From: Bradyrhizobium sp. CCGE-LA001
Lineage (GTDB): Bacteria; Pseudomonadota; Alphaproteobacteria; Rhizobiales; Xanthobacteraceae
Assembly (NCBI RefSeq): GCF_000296215.2
Contig: NZ_CP013949.1
Coordinates: forward strand, 310,001 to 374,000
Reading direction: 5' to 3'
DNA length: 64,000 bases
Position numbers and translations under genes: made by a program. This document shows, piece after piece, positions 43,811-52,582 of the stretch (positions are counted from its first letter, which is position 1; each line of letters opens with the position of its first letter). Under the pieces are notes generated by a model. It searched no databases, had not been told where the DNA came from, and saw only the letters and a program-made list of their open reading frames with translations.

Positions 43811-44593
43811 ATGGCCAAGCGTTCATTCCTGATCCCCGGCGTCGACAAGCGGCTGCTGATCAAGGACTCCCTCAAGACCATGCCCGACGTCACCCGGCGC
43901 CGTTTCATCGCGGGCGGCGCCAGCCTCGGCGCGCTGACGCTGCTTACAGGCTGCGACGTGATCGATTCGTCCTCGGCCGAGACCATGCTGGCGAAAGTCT
44001 CGAAATTCAACGACGCGGTGCAGGCCTTCATCTTCAATCCCGACGCGCTGGCGCCAACCTTCCCCGAGAGCGCGATCACAAAACCGTTTCCGTTCAACGC
44101 CTATTACGATCTCGACGACGCGCCCGACATCGACGGCAAAGATTGGAAGCTCGAGGTGCGCGGCCTCGTCGACAACAAGAAGTCCTGGACGCTGGACGAG
44201 CTCTATCAATTGCCGCAGGTCACGCAGATCACCCGTCACATTTGCGTCGAGGGCTGGAGCGCGATCGGCAGCTGGACCGGCACGCCCATGCGCGATTTCC
44301 TCAAGCTGATCGGCGCCGACACGCGCGCGAAATACGTCTGGTTCCAATGCGCCGACAAGGACGGCTACAACTCGCCCCTGGACATGCGCAGCGCGCTGCA
44401 TCCGCAGACCCAGATGACGTTCAGATATGCGAACGAGATTTTGCCGCGCGCCTACGGCTTTCCGATGAAGATCCGCGTGCCGACAAAGCTCGGCTTCAAG
44501 AACCCGAAATACGTGGTCTCCATGGAAGTCACCAACGACTACAAGGGCGGCTATTGGGAAGACCAGGGGTATAATTCGTTCAGTGGAAGTTGA
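43811..44593 (+). CDS. Molybdopterin-dependent oxidoreductase (sulfite-oxidase-like, YedY-like), Tat-exported
   Basis: A 260-residue molybdoenzyme. A Tat signal is visible (TRRRFIAGGASLGALTLLTG), followed by a possible lipobox LLTGC48. The catalytic domain has the molybdenum-ligand Cys145 in HICVEGWSAIG, preceded by the substrate-facing region, and later AYGFPMKIRVPTKLGFKNPK. It resembles the sulfite oxidase/MsrP (YedY) superfamily, whose substrates include sulfite and methionine sulfoxide; the natural substrate is unknown. The redox partner is likely the cytochrome b just upstream. Confidence 0.92.
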   Translation: MAKRSFLIPGVDKRLLIKDSLKTMPDVTRRRFIAGGASLGALTLLTGCDVIDSSSAETMLAKVSKFNDAVQAFIFNPDALAPTFPESAITKPFPFNAYYDLDDAPDIDGKDWKLEVRGLVDNKKSWTLDELYQLPQVTQITRHICVEGWSAIGSWTGTPMRDFLKLIGADTRAKYVWFQCADKDGYNSPLDMRSALHPQTQMTFRYANEILPRAYGFPMKIRVPTKLGFKNPKYVVSMEVTNDYKGGYWEDQGYNSFSGS

Positions 44594-44597
44594 CACA

Positions 44598-44676
44598 GCG
44601 AGTAGCGAATGGGGAGTGGCGAGTAGGTAACGCACTCGCGGCTCACAATTCGCCACTCGCTATTCGCCATTCGCCG
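44598..44676. repeat. Dispersed inverted repeat, family D, copy 2
   Basis: Arms gcgaatggggagtggcgagt and actcgctattcgccattcgc. The right arm also codes for the last residues and stop codon of the MFS gene on the minus strand (44660-44676). Confidence 0.85.
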
Positions 44677-45898
44677 CTTTCGGTCCCACCTTGCGCTGAC
44701 ACAACGCCGCCACCGCCCCGAGCGCCAGCAATGCCGCCGAGACGTTCAGCGCGTAGCTCAGGCTCCCCAGTGCGTCCGTGATCGCGCCGACCACGATCGG
44801 ACCTAGCGTTTGGCCGACGCCGAACGAGATCGTCATTGCCGCGATCGCGGTCGGCCATACCTCGGGCGGATAGTTGAAGCGGACGAAGGCGGTGGTTGAA
44901 CCGACCACGGCGAAGAAGGCGACGCCGAACACCACGGCCGAGACCGCAAGCCAGGCCGGCGAATGTCCCAGCATCGGCAAGGCGGCCCCCAGCGCGTTGG
45001 TGCCGAGGATGATGGCGGTGGCCAGCCCGCCGCGGTCGAGCGCCAGCACGCCCCGCCAGGCCCAGGGTGTTGCGAAAGCGCTGAGCCCGATCAGGCTCCA
45101 GAATGCCGCCTGCGCCGCGGCCCCGCCGCCGCCGTCGCGCACATAGGCGATCATGAAGGTCATGTAGGCGATGTAGCCGGCGCCGAACAGAAAGTAGCCG
45201 GCGAGATAGATCAGCACCGGCAGGATCGCGAACGAGGCGTGGCTGCCTTCGGAGAAGCGGGTGCTGCTCTCGATGCGGATCAAAAACAGCGGGATCGTCA
45301 TCGCGACGGACAGCAGCGTCAGCGCCCACCAGACGATCCACCACGAGCCCGGCCCGAAATATTGCAGCGTGAACGGCGCGATCAGCCCCGAGGACAAGAT
45401 GCCGATGCCCGGCCCGGCATAGAACAGGCTCAGCAGGAAATTGGCCCGCTCGGGGCGCGATTGCGCGATGGTGGCGGCCAGCGCGCCGCCGGCGACAAAG
45501 CCGGCTGCCGCGCCGAGGCCCAGCACGAGGCGCGCCAGGCTCAGCGCGATGAAATTGCCCGTCAGCGCGCAGGTCGCGAGGGCGGCGACGCAGGCCAGTG
45601 TTCCCAGCCGGATCGCCGCCGCCCAGCCGATGCGCTGGATCAGCCGCGATGCCACCAGCGCCCCCACGAGGTAGCCGACGGCGTTGATGGTGTTCATGAA
45701 ACCGGCGGCCGAGTAGGACCAGCCGAGGTCCTCCCGCATGTCCGGCAGCACCAGCGCATAGGCGAAGCGGCCGATGCCGAGCCCGACCGTTGCGGCCAGC
45801 GACAGGGTCAGGATCAGCCGCGCGGGATGGGCCTCTTCTGGAGGACGGTCTGGGGCGTGCAAGGGGTACTCCGGCGGGCCGAGTGTGGCAGGCTCCAT
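44660..45898 (-). CDS. YbfB/YjiJ family MFS transporter
   Basis: A 412-residue permease with about twelve hydrophobic helices. The first helix region ILTLSLAATVGLGIGRFAYA and the next DMREDLGWSYSAAGFMNTIN are characteristic of the YbfB/YjiJ group of the major facilitator superfamily. Substrate unknown. The last residues (GPKAANGE) and TAG stop are supplied by repeat D2, see findings. Start at 45898 (MEPATLGPPEY) is chosen; the frame to 45940 and further is not family-like. Confidence 0.85.
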   Translation of the reverse strand: MEPATLGPPEYPLHAPDRPPEEAHPARLILTLSLAATVGLGIGRFAYALVLPDMREDLGWSYSAAGFMNTINAVGYLVGALVASRLIQRIGWAAAIRLGTLACVAALATCALTGNFIALSLARLVLGLGAAAGFVAGGALAATIAQSRPERANFLLSLFYAGPGIGILSSGLIAPFTLQYFGPGSWWIVWWALTLLSVAMTIPLFLIRIESSTRFSEGSHASFAILPVLIYLAGYFLFGAGYIAYMTFMIAYVRDGGGGAAAQAAFWSLIGLSAFATPWAWRGVLALDRGGLATAIILGTNALGAALPMLGHSPAWLAVSAVVFGVAFFAVVGSTTAFVRFNYPPEVWPTAIAAMTISFGVGQTLGPIVVGAITDALGSLSYALNVSAALLALGAVAALCQRKVGPKAANGE

Positions 45899-45986
45899 CC
45901 GCTTTGCACAGCCGGCTCCCCGGCAATGGTGTCTTGCCAAGCGCGCAACGCCGCTCTAGCACTCCGGCCGAAATTCATGCCCGCTC

Positions 45987-46070
45987 GTCATGCCAGGGAT
46001 CGACCTTGGCTTGACCCGGGCACCCATCCTTTCAAGAAAGCTGGATTGCCGGGTCAAGCCCGGCAATGAC
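45987..46070. repeat. Dispersed inverted repeat, family B, copy 5
   Basis: Left arm gtcatgccagggatcgacct and right arm ggattgccgggtcaagcccg with gcaatgac. It lies in the divergent space between the MFS gene and leuB, only some 20 bases before leuB. Confidence 0.8.
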
Positions 46071-46092
46071 GAGATAAACTGAGGACACGACC

Positions 46093-47205
46093 ATGGCGAC
46101 CCACAAATTGCTGCTGCTCCCCGGCGACGGTATCGGCCCCGAGGTGATGGGTGAGGTGAAGCGGCTGATCGACTGGCTCAATTCGGCCGGGATCGCCAAG
46201 TTCGAGACCGACACCGGCCTCGTCGGCGGCTCCGCCTATGACGCGCACAAGGTGTCGATCTCCGAGGGCGACATGGCCAAGGCCAAGGATGCCGACGCCG
46301 TAATCTTCGGCGCGGTCGGCGGCCCCAAATGGGATGCCGTGCCTTACGAGGTCCGCCCGGAGGCCGGCCTGCTCCGCCTGCGCAAGGATCTCGCCCTGTT
46401 CGCCAACCTCCGCCCGGCCGTCTGCTATCCGGCGCTGGCGGATGCCTCCAGCCTGAAGCGCGATGCGATCGAGGGCCTCGACATCGTCATCGTGCGCGAG
46501 CTCACCGGCGGCGTCTATTTCGGCGAGCCCAAGACCATCACTGACCTCGGCAACGGCCAGAAGCGCGCCATCGATACCCAGGTCTACGACACCTATGAGA
46601 TCGAGCGCATCGGCCGCGTCGCCTTCGAGCTTGCCAGGAAGCGCAAGAACAAGGTGACGTCGATGGAGAAGCGCAACGTCATGAAGTCGGGCGTGCTCTG
46701 GAACGAGGTCATGACCCAGGTCCATAAGCGCGAATATGCCGACGTCACGCTGGAGCATCAGCTCGCCGATTCCGGCGGCATGATGCTGGTGAAATGGCCG
46801 AAGCAGTTCGACGTCATCGTCACCGACAATCTGTTCGGCGACATGCTGTCCGACATCGCGGCGATGCTGACGGGATCGCTCGGCATGCTGCCCTCGGCTT
46901 CGCTCGGCGAAGTGGACGTCAAGAGCAAGAAGCGCAAGGCGCTGTACGAACCCGTACACGGCTCTGCGCCTGACATCGCCGGCAAGGGCCTCGCCAATCC
47001 CATTGCGATGATCTCGTCCTTCGGCATGGCGCTGCGTTATTCCTTCGACATGGGCGCGCTTGCCGACAAGGTCGATGCCGCGATCGCCGCCGTGCTCGCC
47101 GGCGGCCTGCGCACCGCCGACATCAAGTCGGAAGGCACCACCGCCGTCTCGACCACGCAGATGGGCGAAGCGATCCTGAAGGAATTGCAGAAACTGCACG
47201 CGTAA
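46093..47205 (+). CDS. leuB: 3-isopropylmalate dehydrogenase
   Basis: A 370-residue enzyme for the third step of leucine biosynthesis, oxidising and decarboxylating 3-isopropylmalate with NAD. The start MATHKLLLLPGDGIGPEVMG has the family's dinucleotide-substrate motif; a signature segment is NLFGDMLSDIAAMLTGSLGM and the substrate arginines are in RELTGGVYFGEP. It is separated from leuC and leuD by more than 10 kb. Confidence 0.97.
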   Translation: MATHKLLLLPGDGIGPEVMGEVKRLIDWLNSAGIAKFETDTGLVGGSAYDAHKVSISEGDMAKAKDADAVIFGAVGGPKWDAVPYEVRPEAGLLRLRKDLALFANLRPAVCYPALADASSLKRDAIEGLDIVIVRELTGGVYFGEPKTITDLGNGQKRAIDTQVYDTYEIERIGRVAFELARKRKNKVTSMEKRNVMKSGVLWNEVMTQVHKREYADVTLEHQLADSGGMMLVKWPKQFDVIVTDNLFGDMLSDIAAMLTGSLGMLPSASLGEVDVKSKKRKALYEPVHGSAPDIAGKGLANPIAMISSFGMALRYSFDMGALADKVDAAIAAVLAGGLRTADIKSEGTTAVSTTQMGEAILKELQKLHA

Positions 47206-47223
47206 GCGGCAAGCGCCGCAATC

Positions 47224-47317
47224 GTAGGGTGGGCAAAGCGCGAGCGTGCCCACCACATCCAGTGCGATTGACGAAAGATGGTGGGCACGGCGCAAGTGCG
47301 CCTTTGCCCACCCTACG
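47224..47317. repeat. Inverted repeat, family C (gtagggtgggcaaagcg)
   Basis: Left arm gtagggtgggcaaagcgcga, right arm tgcgcctttgcccaccctac. It forms a long hairpin right behind leuB. A short second copy (tagggtgggtaaagcgcagc) sits at 48009-48035. Confidence 0.87.
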
Positions 47318-47339
47318 GCACCTCCTGTCGGAGCCTCCC

Positions 47340-47975
47340 ATGGATACGCCCCGCCCGAAGATCGCGGATACCATCGTCCATGAGACGGTGCGCCTGCGCG
47401 AGGCGCAGATCGGGCGCCGTTGCGAGGTGCTCGCCAACACGCGCATCGAATATGCCTCGCTCGGCGATTACTCCTATCTCGGCGAGAATTGCGACGTCGC
47501 CGACGCAGTGATCGGCAAGTTCACGGCGATCGCCAACTCGGTGCGGATCGGGGCGCCGAACCATCCGATGGGCCGTCCCTCGCAGCACCGCTTCACCTAT
47601 GTCCCCGAATATTACGAGGCGGGCGCAACGCGCGACCGCGACTTCTTCGCCGACCGCCGCGGCGACCGCGTGATCGTCGGCAATGACGTCTGGATCGGCC
47701 ACGCCGCCATCCTGCTGCCGGGCGTGAATGTCGGCGACGGCGCGGTGATCGCCGCGGGCGCGGTCGTCAGCCGCGATGTCGCGCCCTACACCATCGTCGG
47801 CGGCGTTCCCGCCCGTTCGATCCGCAAGCGCTTCGATGACGCCGTTGCGGCGAGCCTGCGCCGCATCGCCTGGTGGAATTGGCCGGATGAGCTGATCTTC
47901 GAACGGCTCGGCGATTTCCGCTCCGAGGCGATCGACGAATTTTGCAGACGTTACGACCCGGCTGCGAACGCGTGA
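47340..47975 (+). CDS. Left-handed beta-helix (hexapeptide) acetyltransferase-like protein
   Basis: A 211-residue acyltransferase with hexapeptide repeats, visible as IGRRCEVLANTRIEYASLGD, YLGENCDVADAVIGKFTAIA and VIVGNDVWIGHAAILLPGVN, ending GAVVSRDVAPYTIVGGVPAR. The last His-bearing VWIGHxAxIxxG segment is typical of the xenobiotic-acetyltransferase branch. It resembles the phosphonate-locus transferase-hexapeptide group, but no phosphonate genes are adjacent. Start at 47340 (MDTPRPKIADT) follows repeat C. Confidence 0.85.
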   Translation: MDTPRPKIADTIVHETVRLREAQIGRRCEVLANTRIEYASLGDYSYLGENCDVADAVIGKFTAIANSVRIGAPNHPMGRPSQHRFTYVPEYYEAGATRDRDFFADRRGDRVIVGNDVWIGHAAILLPGVNVGDGAVIAAGAVVSRDVAPYTIVGGVPARSIRKRFDDAVAASLRRIAWWNWPDELIFERLGDFRSEAIDEFCRRYDPAANA

Positions 47976-48040
47976 CGCGCACGCATCTCACCCGAGCAAC
48001 AGGAATTGTAGGGTGGGTAAAGCGCAGCGTGCCCAAACAA

Positions 48041-48066
48041 AATGGCCGGGCGCGAGCCCGGCCATT
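48041..48066. terminator. Bidirectional terminator between converging genes
   Basis: aatggccgggc-gcga-gcccggccatt is a perfect stem of eleven base pairs with A/T on both sides. It serves the acyltransferase gene on one side and the minus-strand gene ending at 48088 on the other. Confidence 0.8.
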
Positions 48067-48087
48067 TGATTCGAGAGATATGCCCGC

Positions 48088-48474
48088 TCAGTACAGCGGG
48101 AAGTTCTGCGGATAGCCGCCGACGTCCTGCGGCGGTGAGAGCGGCTGGCGGTCGATCGGACGGTTGAGGTTCTCGCGGGCGAAGGTCGGATAGCCGACGG
48201 CCGGCGGGAAGGCGTAGTCGGTGAACTTGCGATCGCCGGGATTGACCTCGGTGCCGCCGTCCAGCCAGGAGCGCTTGCTCACATAGATGCGGGTGCGGCC
48301 CTGCTGATAGACTGCGTTGGGGCCGGTCGGGCCATAATAGGGCCGGCCGCGCTCGTCATAGCGCTGCTTGGTCCGGGTGTCGGCGGAAGCCGGCGACGCA
48401 AACGCGATGGCAATGACGGCGCCCGCCGCAAGCCAGGTCGCCAAGGTGTTCGCCGCAGAGAATTTCAAGCTCAT
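48088..48474 (-). CDS. Secreted protein of unknown function
   Basis: A 128-residue protein with a signal peptide (MSLKFSAANTLATWLAAGAV, then IAIAFASPASA) and a mature part rich in Tyr, Pro and Arg (RGRPYYGPTGPNAVYQQGRT). No recognised domain. The start at 48474 is set by the signal peptide. Bradyrhizobium encodes many such small secreted proteins. Confidence 0.72.
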   Translation of the reverse strand: MSLKFSAANTLATWLAAGAVIAIAFASPASADTRTKQRYDERGRPYYGPTGPNAVYQQGRTRIYVSKRSWLDGGTEVNPGDRKFTDYAFPPAVGYPTFARENLNRPIDRQPLSPPQDVGGYPQNFPLY

Positions 48475-48630
48475 CACGTCCCCTTCAGGCGGCAGGCCGC
48501 CAGTCGATTTCACCCCATACTAGCCCGGCCGGGGCGGATGCAACTAGGTCAATTGGGTCACACCAGGGGGGAATAATCGTGCGTGCCGGCAAAAGTTGCA
48601 TCAATACCAGCCACTTGGGCCGGATGCCGC

Positions 48631-49419
48631 TCAGAGCGCCCCGCGCAATTGTGCGTTGGCGGCGCCCAGCAGCCAGTCCGACGATCCCTGAGACTCGCAG
48701 CCGCGGCGCTTCAGCTCGGCATGGGCGAACAATTCCGCGAGCTTGGGCTCGTTGCCAGAGGCCAGCAGCGTCAGCCGGTTCAGCGTGCAGGCGACCGCCG
48801 CGCGCCGGGTGGGCAGCGTGTCGCCCTGGCAGGAGAAGCCGGAGATCTGGAGCGCCGGCTCCTCGTAGCGCTTGAGGTAGCCGAGGCAGGCCCGCATCCC
48901 CTCCGCCGCGCCGACCGGACGGAACAGGGCAACGGGGCCAAATTTGGTATCGATCAGTCCGGCCTGCTCCAGCGCCGTGGCCGCGCCCAATCCCATCTGA
49001 GCGGCGAGATCCGCGGTCGCGGGGCGGGCCACATCGAATTCGCCGCCTTCCCGGTAGATCTCGAGTTCGGCCAAGGGCCTGTCGGCCTCGCCGATCCAGC
49101 GCAGCACGTCCCTGCGGCCGCCCTCGGGATGCCTGAGGATGGTGTAAGAGGCTGTTTTCTCAGATGAATCGGTGCGGCTGACGGCGAAGGCCGGGTGTGA
49201 GCGATCGGCCGTGCTCCAGCCCGGCTTGTCCGCGGGCTCATCGCCGCGCAGCTCAGGCAGCTGGCCCAGCGCCGCAAGGGCGAGGATGGCAAACAGCGCG
49301 AGCGCCCCCACATAGGCGACCAGATGTGCCAGCGTGCCGACGACCTCGTCGGCGACAGCCAGGAGCGTCAGCTGGATCTGGGTAGGGCTTGCGGCCGTGC
49401 TGGCCTCGGGCGACTGCAT
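48631..49419 (-). CDS. Membrane-anchored hypothetical protein
   Basis: A 262-residue protein with one strong membrane helix near the N-terminus (LVAYVGALALFAILALAALG) and a soluble C-terminal part with ILRHPEGGRRDVLRWIGEAD and IDTKFGPVALFRPVGA. Three cysteines (ACLGYLKR, SGFSCQGD, AVACTLNR) are spaced along the C-terminal half, suggesting an oxidised periplasmic fold. No family assigned. Confidence 0.75.
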   Translation of the reverse strand: MQSPEASTAASPTQIQLTLLAVADEVVGTLAHLVAYVGALALFAILALAALGQLPELRGDEPADKPGWSTADRSHPAFAVSRTDSSEKTASYTILRHPEGGRRDVLRWIGEADRPLAELEIYREGGEFDVARPATADLAAQMGLGAATALEQAGLIDTKFGPVALFRPVGAAEGMRACLGYLKRYEEPALQISGFSCQGDTLPTRRAAVACTLNRLTLLASGNEPKLAELFAHAELKRRGCESQGSSDWLLGAANAQLRGAL

Positions 49420-49535
49420 CCACGGCCTTCAGGCATGGTCTCACATTGTCTTGAGGCCGGTTCTCGCATAGAAGCGCTGCTCTTCCCGTTTAAGCGTCAG
49501 CTTCGGGAACGGGCTTTTTCATCGGAGAGTGAACG

Positions 49536-50570
49536 ATGGGTTACAAAGTCGCAGTCGTCGGCGCGACCGGCAATGTCGGACGGGAAATGCTCAACATTCT
49601 GGATGAGCGCAAATTCCCCGCTGACGAGGTCGTGGCCCTGGCCTCGCGCCGCAGCGTCGGCGTCGAGGTCTCCTATGGCGACCGCACCCTGAAGTGCAAA
49701 GCGCTCGAGCACTACGACTTCTCCGATGTCGACATCTGCCTGATGTCGGCGGGCGGCGAGGTGTCGAAGGAATGGTCGCCGAAGATCGGCGCCGCCGGCG
49801 CCGTCGTGATCGACAACTCCTCGGCCTGGCGCATGGACCCGGACGTGCCGCTGGTCGTGCCCGAGGTGAACGCGGGCGCGACCGAAGGCTTCAAGAAGAA
49901 GAACATCATCGCCAACCCGAACTGCTCGACCGCGCAGCTCGTCGTCGCGCTCAAGCCCTTGCACGACAAGGCGACGATCAAGCGCGTCGTGGTCTCGACC
50001 TATCAATCGGTGTCGGGCGCCGGCAAGGACGCGATGGACGAATTGTTCTCGCAGACCAAGGCCGTCTACACCAATGACGAGCTGGTCGCGAAGAAATTCC
50101 CCAAGCGCATCGCCTTCAACGTCATCCCCCACATCGACGTCTTCATGGAAGACGGCTTCACCAAGGAAGAGTGGAAGATGATGGCGGAGACCAAGAAGAT
50201 CCTCGATCCCAAGATCAAGCTCACCGCCACCTGCGTGCGCGTGCCGGTCTTCGTCGGCCACTCCGAAGCCGTCAACATCGAGTTCGAGAACCCGATCAGC
50301 GCGGACGAAGCCCGCGAGATCCTGCGCAAGGCGCCCGGCTGCCTCGTCATCGACAAGCAGGAGCCCGGCGGCTACGCCACGCCGTATGAAGCCGCCGGCG
50401 AGGACGCGACCTATATCAGCCGCATCCGCGAGGATGCGACGGTGGAGAACGGCCTCGTGCTGTGGTGCGTGTCGGACAACCTCCGCAAGGGCGCAGCCCT
50501 CAACGCCATCCAGATCGCGGAAGTCCTGATCAACCGCAAGCTGATCAGCGCGAAGAAGAAGGCGGCGTGA
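49536..50570 (+). CDS. asd: Aspartate-semialdehyde dehydrogenase
   Basis: A 344-residue NADPH-dependent enzyme that makes aspartate semialdehyde for lysine, methionine and threonine, and for diaminopimelate of the cell wall. Dinucleotide loop: VAVVGATGNVGREMLNILDE. The catalytic Cys is in NPNCSTAQLVVALKPLHD, and a later segment RVPVFVGHSEAVNIEFENPI carries the conserved His. Length typical. Only gene of its pathway here. Confidence 0.97.
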   Translation: MGYKVAVVGATGNVGREMLNILDERKFPADEVVALASRRSVGVEVSYGDRTLKCKALEHYDFSDVDICLMSAGGEVSKEWSPKIGAAGAVVIDNSSAWRMDPDVPLVVPEVNAGATEGFKKKNIIANPNCSTAQLVVALKPLHDKATIKRVVVSTYQSVSGAGKDAMDELFSQTKAVYTNDELVAKKFPKRIAFNVIPHIDVFMEDGFTKEEWKMMAETKKILDPKIKLTATCVRVPVFVGHSEAVNIEFENPISADEAREILRKAPGCLVIDKQEPGGYATPYEAAGEDATYISRIREDATVENGLVLWCVSDNLRKGAALNAIQIAEVLINRKLISAKKKAA

Positions 50571-50576
50571 AAACAA

Positions 50577-50648
50577 GCGAATGGGGAGTAGCGAGTGGCG
50601 AATAGAAACTTCTATTCCCTACTTGCCATTCGCTATTCGCCATTCGCT
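50577..50648. repeat. Dispersed inverted repeat, family D, copy 3
   Basis: Arms gcgaatggggagtagcgagt and cgctattcgccattcgcttt. The right arm supplies the last codons and stop of the carbonic anhydrase on the minus strand, as copy 2 does for the MFS gene. Confidence 0.86.
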
Positions 50649-51274
50649 TTCTTGAATTCCTTCGTCGCCTTGTCCAGCACGAACAGCGATCCTTCCGCGA
50701 CGCCGAAATAGGCGCCGTGGGTCTGCATCTGGCCGCTCTCGACCGCCTTGCGCACGAACGGGAACGTCATCAGGTTTTCCAGGCTGCGGAACACTGCGGC
50801 CTTCTCGATGCGCTCGACGAACTGCGCCATGCTCTCGTGCTCGCGCTGCTCCACCACCTCGCCCGGCTTGATGAACATCTGCATCCAGCGGCCGATGAAG
50901 TCGCCGGGCGTCAGCGGCTCGATCTTGTCGACGAAGGCGCGGATGCCGCCGCATTGGGCGTGGCCGAGGATGACGATGTGCTTCACCTTCAGCACCGTCA
51001 CCGCATATTCCAGCGCCGCCGAGACGCCGTGCGCGTTTCCATCGGGCTGATACACTGGCACGAGGTTGGCGATATTGCGGACGACGAACAATTCGCCGGG
51101 GCCGACGTCGAAGATCACCTCGGGCGAGACGCGGCTGTCGCAGCAGCCGATCACCATCACTTGCGGCGACTGCCCCTTCACCGACAGCTCGCGATAGCGG
51201 GTCTGCTCGGTCGGCAGCCGCTGGGTTGCGAAGGCCTTGTAGCCTTCCAGCAAATGCTTCGGGAATGTCATCAT
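50633..51274 (-). CDS. Beta-class carbonic anhydrase
   Basis: A 213-residue zinc enzyme interconverting CO2 and bicarbonate. The metal ligands are in MVIGCCDSRVSPE (Cys, Asp, Arg) and LGHAQCGGIRAF (His, Cys). The C-terminal GVAEGSLFVLDKATKEFKKA leads into NGE and a stop that lie in repeat D3, so the C-terminus is repeat-derived. Start at 51274 (MMTFPKHLLE) is as in family members. Alone between asd and the CitE-like gene; likely provides bicarbonate for carboxylases. Confidence 0.93.
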   Translation of the reverse strand: MMTFPKHLLEGYKAFATQRLPTEQTRYRELSVKGQSPQVMVIGCCDSRVSPEVIFDVGPGELFVVRNIANLVPVYQPDGNAHGVSAALEYAVTVLKVKHIVILGHAQCGGIRAFVDKIEPLTPGDFIGRWMQMFIKPGEVVEQREHESMAQFVERIEKAAVFRSLENLMTFPFVRKAVESGQMQTHGAYFGVAEGSLFVLDKATKEFKKANGE

Positions 51275-51373
51275 ACCTATGCCTAATCATAGACCGCAGG
51301 CGCGAACAAGCCTTTCGAATAGGCAGGCCAAATGCTATCGGCTGAGGCCGGAAAGACGAGGAAGGAACGTAGC

Positions 51374-52255
51374 ATGACCCGCCCGCGCCGCAGCCATCTG
51401 TTCATGCCCGGCTCCAACCCCCGCGCGCTGGAAAAGGCGCGCAATCTCGCCGCCGACGGCCTGATCCTCGATCTCGAGGATTCCGTTGCGCCCGATGCCA
51501 AGGCGGTGGCGCGCGACGGCATCGCCGCGGCGATCGCGGCCAAGGGCTTTGGCAAACGCGAGATTTTGATCAGGACCAACGGCCTCGACACGCCCTGGTG
51601 GGCCGACGACGTCGCCATGGCCGCCAAGGCTTCGCCCGACGGCATCCTGGTTCCAAAAGTTTCCAGTGTCGAAGATCTCGACGCGATCGGCCGAAAGCTC
51701 TCCGAGCTTGGCGCCGCGCCCACCGTGAAAGTCTGGGCGATGATCGAGACCGCGCGCGCCGTGCTGCATGCGGAGGAACTCGCGGCAGCCGGCCGCGATC
51801 CGTCGCGGCGCCTCTCCGGCTTCGTGTTCGGCCCGAACGACATCTCGCGCGAGACGCGCATCCGGATGCTGCCGGGCCGCGCGGCGATGATCCCGATGAT
51901 CACCCATTGCATCCTGGCGACGCGCGCCTATGGCCTGGAAATCCTCGACGGCCCCTACAGCGACATCGCCAATTCCGACGGCTTTGCCACCGAATGCGCG
52001 CAGGGCCGCGACCTCGGCTTCGACGGCAAGACGCTGATCCACCCCTCGCAGATCGACGCCTGCAACGCGATCTTCACCCCGCCGGAGGAAGAAGTCGCGC
52101 GCGCGCGAAAGATCATCGCGGCGTTCGAGCTCCCGGAAAACGTCTCGCGCGGCGCGATCCGTCTCGACGGTGCGATGGTGGAGCGGCTCCATGCCGACAT
52201 GGCGCGCCGTACGATCGCAATCGCGGATGCGATCGCAGCGATGGGGAAGGGCTGA
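51374..52255 (+). CDS. HpcH/HpaI aldolase, CitE/Mcl-like lyase
   Basis: A 293-residue protein of the CitE-like TIM-barrel group, which includes citryl-CoA lyase, malyl-CoA lyase and beta-methylmalyl-CoA lyase. Visible motifs: RSHLFMPGSNPRALEKARNL, LDLEDSVAPDAK (catalytic metal region), IETARAVLHAEEL and GPNDISRETRIRM. Substrate not decided. The ATG at 51374 is preferred. Three bases after its stop a shortened HAD gene begins with GTG, so the two formed one transcript. Confidence 0.88.
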   Translation: MTRPRRSHLFMPGSNPRALEKARNLAADGLILDLEDSVAPDAKAVARDGIAAAIAAKGFGKREILIRTNGLDTPWWADDVAMAAKASPDGILVPKVSSVEDLDAIGRKLSELGAAPTVKVWAMIETARAVLHAEELAAAGRDPSRRLSGFVFGPNDISRETRIRMLPGRAAMIPMITHCILATRAYGLEILDGPYSDIANSDGFATECAQGRDLGFDGKTLIHPSQIDACNAIFTPPEEEVARARKIIAAFELPENVSRGAIRLDGAMVERLHADMARRTIAIADAIAAMGKG

Positions 52256-52258
52256 GGG

Positions 52259-52582
52259 GTGGACCCGGCGCGTTCCGTCCTGCTCGATCTCGACGGAACG
52301 CTGGCCGATTCCAAGCCCGGCATTGTGCCGGGCGGCGAATTGGACCACAAGCCGGAGCTGCTCGCTCATATCCTGTCCAAGCATGGTATCTCACCATCGC
52401 ACAGCCTCATGGTCGACGATCATCGCCACGACATCGCTGGTGCTCACGCGGTCGGGATGCGTGGCCTCGGCGCGCTCTGGGGATACGGCAGCCGGGAGGA
52501 GCTGGAAACGGCAGGCGCAGATCAATTGGTGGAGATGTCCGCCAATCTGGCGCATGCGGTTCTCTCCATGTTGGGTATTTAG
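52259..52582 (+). pseudogene. HAD phosphatase with internal deletion (phosphoglycolate-phosphatase-like)
   Basis: A 107-codon frame with GTG start that has HAD motif I at the front (VLLDLDGTLADSKPGI) and directly after it the family's C-terminal third (KPELLAHILSKHG, MVDDHRHDIAGAHAVGMRGL, WGYGSREEL). A normal member has about 220 residues. The cap domain and the Ser/Thr motif II between them are missing, and the motif IV Gly is Asp. The in-frame join at about VPGGELDHKPE is the deletion point. It is probably not active. Confidence 0.85.

Noticed and set aside
47224..47317. Peptide-like reading through repeat C giving false N-terminus to the acyltransferase
   Set aside because: The extra 37 residues arise from the repeat and are not family-like; 47340 is preferred.
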